A DNA stretch of 64,000 bases from positions 58,501-122,500 of the forward strand of contig JAUTXW010004704.1 in the NCBI GenBank assembly GCA_030620095.1, written 5' to 3'. Below are positions 58,661 through 64,000 of this stretch, one piece after another (the stretch's first letter is position 1; each line of letters opens with the position of its first letter). Below the pieces are notes generated by a model. It saw only the letters and a list, made by a program, of their open reading frames with translations, did no database searches and had not been told where the DNA came from. The translations under genes were made by a program, and so were the position numbers. The DNA comes from Kuschelorhynchus macadamiae (lineage: Eukaryota; Arthropoda; Insecta; Coleoptera; Curculionidae).

Positions 58661-59337
58661 GTAAGTACAGGGTGTCCCATTTTCGTAGGTTTTACGGGGT
58701 TTCCAGCTTATGAGTAGAGATAGAGAGATGCGGTTTTCGCGACACCGTGCTACTTTTCGATGAAGCTAAAGAGGCCGCAAACAGATTTGCCCTAACCATT
58801 TTAGTTTCCGTGCTACAGGGTGATTTTGAAAATTTGTCATTTTCGGACACCCCCTGTAACTCAGCTACCGTAAAATATATTTAAAATGTTTCAACTGGTA
58901 TTTATAGATTTTTTCACGTAGAATTCAGTGGCGTACTCAGATTTTTGCTGAGAGTCATAGTTTTTGACATATTGGCATAACCTACTATTTTTTAAATGGG
59001 ACACCCTATATATTATTTTTTCATCTTATTCTTCGTGTCGAGAGCTTTTCAAAAACATACCATAAGTCATATTTATTTTCATAAATAACATGAAAAAATG
59101 CATTTTTCTTTAAACGGATTTATGGCATAGCAGATCAATCGAAATAAGAGAAGGTGGCTGTGGAGCCATGGAAAAAGTTAACAAATATTTATTAACGAAA
59201 TAACAAAGTAACAGCATCAGAAAAAATTAGGAAGTAGGTAAAAGGTAATAATTATAATTTCATTAAAACTACAAATATTGTTCAAATTGTAGACCATTAT
59301 GTGTCCTACAAGTGTGACAAACTTTAAAAATTCTTTT

Positions 59338-60397
59338 TTATGCATTTTCTATTGTAAATGACTGTCTTTGTAACTCTGCAAAAGCGTTTTCGGTGGCCAT
59401 TCTTAGTTGTTCTAAGTTTTCGTATCGCCTTACATAAACCTTGTTTTCTAAATAACCCCACAAAAAGAAATCTAAAACTGAGAGGTCAGGGGATCGTGGT
59501 GGCCATCGAACAGGTCCGTGTGTTCCTATCCATCTTCCAGGAAAATGGTCAAGCCAGTTTTGACTTATTCTGGCATTGTGGGCTGGAGCTCCGTCTTGCT
59601 GGAAATAAATCCTATTTAGTTGAGCCAAGGGAACATCATCCAAAATTCCTAATGCGTCTTCTAGGATTCGCACGTAACCAATTGAATTCAGATTTCCTTC
59701 ATATATTTGGTAAACTATTTTTCGGTTGAAAATAAAACAGGAGACATTGAATCCAAATCTGCCCTGACGCTCCCTAGGAAAAATAACATGGTTGTTTTCT
59801 TGACTCCAAAATCGCGTGTTGTGTCTATTTAAAATCCCTGAACTAGTAAAATGTGCCTCGTCTGACCAAATAATCTTTTTTTCAAAATCGATATCTTCTG
59901 CCTTCATATTTATAAACCAATTGCAGAACTCCAATCTGCGCTCTGCATCACCAGGATGCAGATGATGCACAAGTTTGTATTTATAGGGTTTGAATTTGTG
60001 CTTTTTCAAAATTTTCTGCACTTTGGTTTTCGGTACACCCGCCTCTTCGTCTATTTTCCTGCAAGATGTTTCAGGAGCTGTCTGAACGAGGGCTAAAACG
60101 TTGACCTCAGATTCTTCGTTGTCTTTATTGTAAGTTCGCGATCGAGGCTTGTTAAAAGATCCATATTGGCAAAGATTATTTTTAATTTTTTGAAAAATTC
60201 TTTTTTCTGGTTGTCTTCTCTCGGGATATCTAAGATAAAATAAAGCGAACCAATAAAGTCAAAATGCAGGAAGATAAAAAAACAACTAACCTGTTCAGAT
60301 AAAGCTCTGCCGCCTGATCTGCATCTTCATTAGACAATATAAAACACGCGTTCATATCATATTTCTCAAAATATTCAAATTTTTGATTCTGAGCCAT
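59338..60397 (-). CDS. Intron-containing mariner-like transposase, open reading frame
   Basis: Exon 1 runs 60397-60291 (MAQNQKFEYFEKYDMNACFI to LYLNR). An intron at 60290-60230 (61 bp) starts GTTAG and ends in a T-rich tract plus TTAG. Exon 2 runs 60229-59338. Together 999 bp, 332 residues, with no stop or frameshift. Joining restores the expected YLNRYPERRQPEKRIFQ run at the start of the HTH region. The DDE domain shows IIWSDEAHF, YFQQDGAPAHNA and RSPDLSVLDFFLWG, with 40 residues between the second and third Asp. An upstream in-frame reading without splicing ends at once, which supports the intron. The enzyme would excise and insert the element at TA. The only apparently complete protein gene in the window. 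Confidence 0.85.
60230..60290 (-). other. Short spliceosomal intron in the transposase
   Basis: GT-AG intron of 61 bp. The 3' side reads TTTATTTTATCTTAG, a good pyrimidine tract and acceptor. It splits an Arg codon (AG/A). Confidence 0.75.
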
Positions 60398-60991
60398 ATT
60401 AAAAACAATAATTATAATAGACGTCAAGAAAAATTTAAACGCAATAATGCCAAAAATGACAGCAGTAATGGCTGCCTGATCATATTTTTGTTGGCGTTGC
60501 CATGGCTACCACAGCCACCTTCTCTTATTTCGATTGATCTGCTATGCCATAAATCCGTTTAAAGAAAAATGCATTTTTTCATGTTATTTATGAAAATAAA
60601 TATGACTTATGGTATGTTTTTGAAAAGCTCTCGACACGAAGAATAAGATGAAAAAATAATATATAGGGTTTCCCATTTAAAAAATAGTAGGTTATGCCAA
60701 TATGTCAAAAACTATGACTCTCATGCCACTGAATTCTACGTGAAAAAATCTATAAATACCAGTTGAAATATTTTAAATATATTTTACGATAGCTGAGTTA
60801 CAGGGGGTGTCCGAAAATGACAAATTTTCAAAATCACCCTGTAGCACGGAAACTAAAATGGTTAGGGCAAATCTGTTTGCGGCCTCTTTAGTTTCATCGA
60901 AAAGTAGCACGGTGTCGCGAAAACCGCATCTCTCTATCTCTACTCATAAGCTGGAAACCCCGTAAAACCTACGAAAATGGGACTCCCTGTA

Positions 60992-61344
60992 CATTCTGAG
61001 AACATAACTTTCTTTCTCCTCAGGCAATTATCGAAGTTTCCTCTGAGTATTCGATTTTTTTGACGGTTCATTCTGATTTTTTCTTAATTCAGAAGATATA
61101 CAGTGTTCTTGAAAAAGTTCGCATCATAAGGAATATTTTTTAATTAGGCAACTTTGTTGAAATTTAGCAAACGTAATAATATTTCCTTCATAAATATAGA
61201 GATGGTTTATTTAGAAATAGTAATAATAGAAATCCCAGAGAAGGGGTTATTTGCTAAAATATTAAAAAGTGTTATTATAAAAAGTTGTTTGTTTTTATTT
61301 CCCTCGTAATTTTTTTACGATAACAACACTTGGTGCGTCTGCTG
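60992..61344. other. No recognisable gene
   Basis: AT-rich sequence; nothing supportable. Confidence 0.4.
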
Positions 61345-61885
61345 CGTGGCTCGTTTACCAGGTTATCTCCAAATGGCCCTTAATTTTTGACTGAGATTTG
61401 AACTCAATCTGGTAAGTTGTTTTTAAGCTATGCCGCGAAGTGACAGACAGACAGACCAACAGACGGGCCGCCATTTTGTTCCAACATCTCGGATTCGTTC
61501 AAAAATCTTTACCAGTTATTTCCTAACATAATACTTTGATGTTTGTATACCATTTGAGATAAATTGGATAAGTAGTTTTTTAATTATTGTTTTTTTAAGA
61601 TTTTACTAGACTGCCATTTTGTTTCACCATATTACATTTTTATCAAAATATTACCAGGTCGTCCCCATATAACTCTTAACTTTTGACCAAAATTTGAAGT
61701 CAATGTGGTAAGTAATTTTTTAGCTATGCCGTGAACTGACAGATAGACAGACAGAACAATGGAATTAACAAAAAAAAGTTTTTTGGCACCTAGGAACCCT
61801 GAAACGTGAAGATCTGAAAAGATATCAAAGGATAATTTTTCACGATTACAAAACTTCCTTTTTACGAGGGAATTAAAAAAAAAGT
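61345..61885 (-). repeat. GATGGCGG satellite-like repeat, array 6
   Basis: Minus-strand unit: GACAGACAGACAGACCAAC (61441), CGCCATTTTGTTCCAACATC, a second GATAGACAGACAGA (61741), and the edge TTTTCACGATTACAAAACTT and CCTTTTTACGAGGGAA. Confidence 0.8.
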
Positions 61886-62599
61886 TGGTACGTGCCTTGC
61901 TTTTTTGAGACACCTGTATACATTAAAATATACGCATATATAAAACCAGAACAAATCAAACCACTTTTGATTTCTGTTTTCAAAAATAACCGAGACATTT
62001 TAATTTAAAGATATATCTGGATCACCTGTACTAATAACTATTTAGCGATCTAAATCCGGTCATGCTTCACGTTCCTTGACAAAAAGAAGGATTTATAAAG
62101 GGAGAAATGCCGGGTAAAAGGAACTTTTTTTTCCTAATTGTACTCATGTGAAATAATAAAATTGCTTTAAAGAATTACAGCAATTTTTCAACTTCGGGCA
62201 ATAGCCTATAAGCTTGTGCAATATACTGTTACGAAAACGCTTTTATATATATATAAATTCTTATCTATAAGAACGTCAACGGAAGATATGTCGCTGTAAG
62301 GATTTTCCCGTAAGATTCCAGATAAAACAGAGGTATCTCTGTCACGCTGTAAAATAATAACGTATTTTTCGTGCACAAAGGAAAGTTATGCCACGACACC
62401 GTGAAGGCAGCAGATATATAGATAAAGGAAATAATTTTACGTACCTAATAATGTCACGTGTTTCTATAACTGAAGGGTCTTTTACAATCTGACGTTGACT
62501 TTCAGTGATAATGGTGTTTGTTTTTATCCGACTTCGTATGCAAAGGGGGGTAATGTGATTAACCGTCATATGTATATACAATGTTTTAGTAGATGTTTA
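61886..62599. other. No recognisable gene
   Basis: AT-rich sequence without a supportable frame or repeat. Confidence 0.4.
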
Positions 62600-63010
62600 A
62601 AGTTAGTCCACCTACCTCCCTCCATTTCTTCTCCACGAAGGAAGGATTGCCCTCCTAATGAAAGAGAGCATCCTGCCCCAGTCCAGATGTTGTAATTATT
62701 CCTTGGAGAACTCAACGCCGAAAGCATCCCAGCGTAGTGTTGCTTAACTTTCACACGTGCCAACAAGATAATAGGGATCCTGCTCCTTGCCCCACAGTTA
62801 GGAAAACAAGGGATGTCCGCTAACTACTTGTGCCTGTTTAGTTTACAGTGTCCTGTCAAAATGCCAATTAGGTTCTCAATCACCTGTCGTCTCTTTGACA
62901 TCAACCAAGTTGTCTTAGATCCGCATAGGCTGGTTAGCATCTCTTTTGCCTGTCTACACTAATTCATTATTGACCAATTCTCCTTTGTCTTTCCCATTTC
63001 ATTTCCCTAT
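62600..63010 (-). pseudogene. LINE C-terminal (RNase H-distal) remnant
   Basis: Minus strand reads KEMLTSLCGSKTTWLMSKRR, then IGILTGHCKLNRHK, then a degraded zinc-knuckle region (IPCFPNCGARSRI, expected CRFC.....E). The LTGHC.LN.H block is characteristic of the tail of Jockey/R1/LOA-type LINE ORF2. An in-frame stop follows RHK. Confidence 0.5.
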
Positions 63011-63329
63011 TCACCGTCTGTGAGCAGTATTTTTTACCTATACACAGGCATGGTTCTGGGCCCGAGAATTGGAACGTCGCACAGTGGTGAGGTCTTATGT
63101 AACCATCCGGCCATAACTGTTGAGCATCTGTATAATTAGATTTTTCTTCATTATTTGCAATTTTTAGAATATAGATTAATGGAACATCGTAGGATGTTCC
63201 TTTATTCAAATCTTGTGATATAAAGGGTGAAAAAAATTAGCATTTTGACTTGACTGACGGCGAAAAATTTAAGTCCCACTTTTTAGGTCAAATATCGATA
63301 TTTTAGGTCAAGAGGTCCTTAATAAATCA
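63011..63329. other. No recognisable gene
   Basis: An 80-codon minus-strand frame (63209-62967) has no motif. Nothing else seen. Confidence 0.4.
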
Positions 63330-63382
63330 AAAAAAAAATCCTCAAAATATATGAGCTCTAACCACGCTACACCACAACTTGT

Positions 63383-63430
63383 TCTGGACGCGCGTTTCGC
63401 TAACCAAGTTAGCGTCATTAGGAGGTGATA
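63383..63430 (-). ncRNA. Decayed hammerhead motif of the second PLE
   Basis: Minus strand: CTAATGA (63421-63415) in place of CTGATGA, one unpaired C, helix II GCTAAC/GTTAGC, intact GAAA, palindromic ACGCGCGT plus C. The lost G of the first core is essential in known hammerheads, and stem I does not pair well, so cleavage is unlikely. Confidence 0.55.
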
Positions 63431-63482
63431 TAAACTAAAGTAACTTATCCTAACCAAGGCTATTTATAGGTTAATATGATCA

Positions 63483-64000
63483 CACTTGGTTGCACCCGAC
63501 TACACCGTCTTCAAGTAAGCAATAGAGGGGACTATAGGGACTAGGCCCTATGTCTTTATTTAGTGATTTCTTATCACATTTAACTACTTCTATACACTCA
63601 AATACATCCAGTAATCTATTATTAGATACATTTTTAACTAACTTATTCCTATTCGGTGATTGTTTTCCAAAGCATGTTGGGCAACGCTTGACATTTCTGT
63701 TCTTCCGTATCTTAAATGTGTCATGTGTTCTTTAGGACGAGTGTTTATAGAGCGTGGAGGTGCTTGAAAAGTAGTGGTATCTTTTAACATTTTCTTATGC
63801 TTATGTATATACTAATTATGTACAAAATTATAATTATATCCATTACTTTTAGCTATATTTTTAATCCGATTCATTTCATTGTTAAAACGTCCTTTACTTA
63901 ATGGAAAATTGACTAACCTGTGAGTTAAGAAATGGAATGCTGCCATTTTGTGTTGACGGCAATGAAATGAGTCGGATGTGATATATCTATCAGTATTAAG
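63483..64000 (-). pseudogene. Penelope-like RT C-terminus with GIY-YIG deletion
   Basis: In one frame from 64000: RYITSDSFHCRQHKMAAFHF, LTHRLVNFPLSKGRFNNEMN, RIKNIAKSNGYNYN, then a TAG. These are the blocks just after the RT in PLEs. After KMLKDTTTFQAPPRSINTRP the sequence goes on to EMSSVAQHALENNHRIGIS, which belongs behind the GIY-YIG motif, so the catalytic YIG segment has been lost. NRLLDVFECIEVVKCDKKSL and NKDIGPSPYSPLYCLL then form the normal C-terminus. Confidence 0.75.

Larger units (their letters stand above)
58668..60989 (-). mobile_element. Mariner-like element with ~500-bp TIRs, probably intact
   Basis: Ends CAGGGTGTCCCATTTTCGTA and its inverse, flanked by TA (58666-58667, 60990-60991). 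Arms about 58668-59180 and 60490-60989 are highly similar. Each also has an inner CAGGGTGATTTTGAAAA and ACACCCTATA-type block. Unlike in the other long-TIR mariners here, the arms stop before the start codon. Confidence 0.92.
63330..64000 (-). mobile_element. Penelope-like element, internally deleted, runs off the window
   Basis: Minus strand from the window edge: end of the RT region, a gap where the GIY-YIG core should be, the C-terminal end, then a hammerhead-like block and tail. The tail CTCTAACCACGCTACACCAC recurs at 45551. Different family from the PLE at 23414. Confidence 0.75.

Noticed and set aside
1..64000. CRISPR arrays, operons, bacterial promoters or terminators
   Set aside because: The DNA is eukaryotic and TE-dominated; the regular repeats seen are satellites or microsatellites, not spacer-separated arrays.
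1..64000. LTR retrotransposon or endogenous virus
   Set aside because: No gag, protease, integrase, envelope or LTR pair with primer-binding site was recognised; direct repeats at 15790/17700 lack such context.

Overview
This is a 64 kb stretch of AT-rich animal DNA, almost certainly from an arthropod and most likely an insect. It holds no gene I can assign to a host pathway. Nearly every recognisable coding segment belongs to a transposable element (TE): non-LTR retrotransposons (LINEs), Penelope-like elements (PLEs), IS630-Tc1-mariner elements with DD40-41D transposases, hAT, Transib, a tyrosine recombinase of the Crypton type, and two TE-associated protein families common in arthropods but without a settled name. 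Most copies are broken by frameshifts, stops, deletions or later insertions. One mariner transposase (CDS on the minus strand, 60397-59338, with a 61-bp intron) looks intact.

Layout. 1-1367: end of a LINE, then a GATGGCGG-type satellite (to 2165). 3000-3556: two head-to-head PLE-like termini, each with a hammerhead motif. 3631-4918: complete mariner with 21-bp terminal inverted repeats (TIRs). 7172-8584: TIR-bounded element with a cysteine-rich protein. 9109-11610: mariner with long TIRs, followed at 12130-13680 by a scrambled second copy. 16221-17091: internally deleted hAT. 18351-21162: mariner with ~0.9-kb TIRs. 21395-22690: satellite. 22672-30215: ribozyme-bearing repeat units interrupted by a DNA element, which is interrupted by a LINE, whose ORF1 is in turn interrupted by a PLE. 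32344-35378: another long-TIR mariner. 36367-38350: LINE with target-site duplications (TSDs), containing a small TIR element with a full hammerhead. 38904-41459: hAT. 42469-43372: solo mariner arm. 43400-45075: satellite. 45545-46325: retroelement scraps. 47704-51177: hAT with a perfect 8-bp TSD that encloses a tyrosine recombinase gene. 52790-54300: LINE with a restriction-like endonuclease. 54490-55075: satellite. 55275-57974: Transib (RAG1-like) element. 58668-60989: the intact mariner. 61345-61885: satellite. 62600-63010: LINE C-terminus. 63330-64000: a second PLE.

The strongest theme is self-cleaving RNA. I find at least six hammerhead-ribozyme motifs or relics on both strands: a fully canonical one (36821-36874), one with a long two-part stem I (24190-24249), several of PLE type, and a tandem ~220-bp repeat resembling a retrozyme (small ribozyme-bearing circular-RNA retroelement). 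PLE protein remnants with a GIY-YIG endonuclease lie in the same window and are the class of machinery expected to mobilise such repeats. A second theme is long-TIR mariners whose inverted repeats copy the start of the transposase reading frame, so the DNA-binding end is encoded twice, in opposite directions. All assignments rest on reading the sequence and on family motifs I know; no search or folding program was run.
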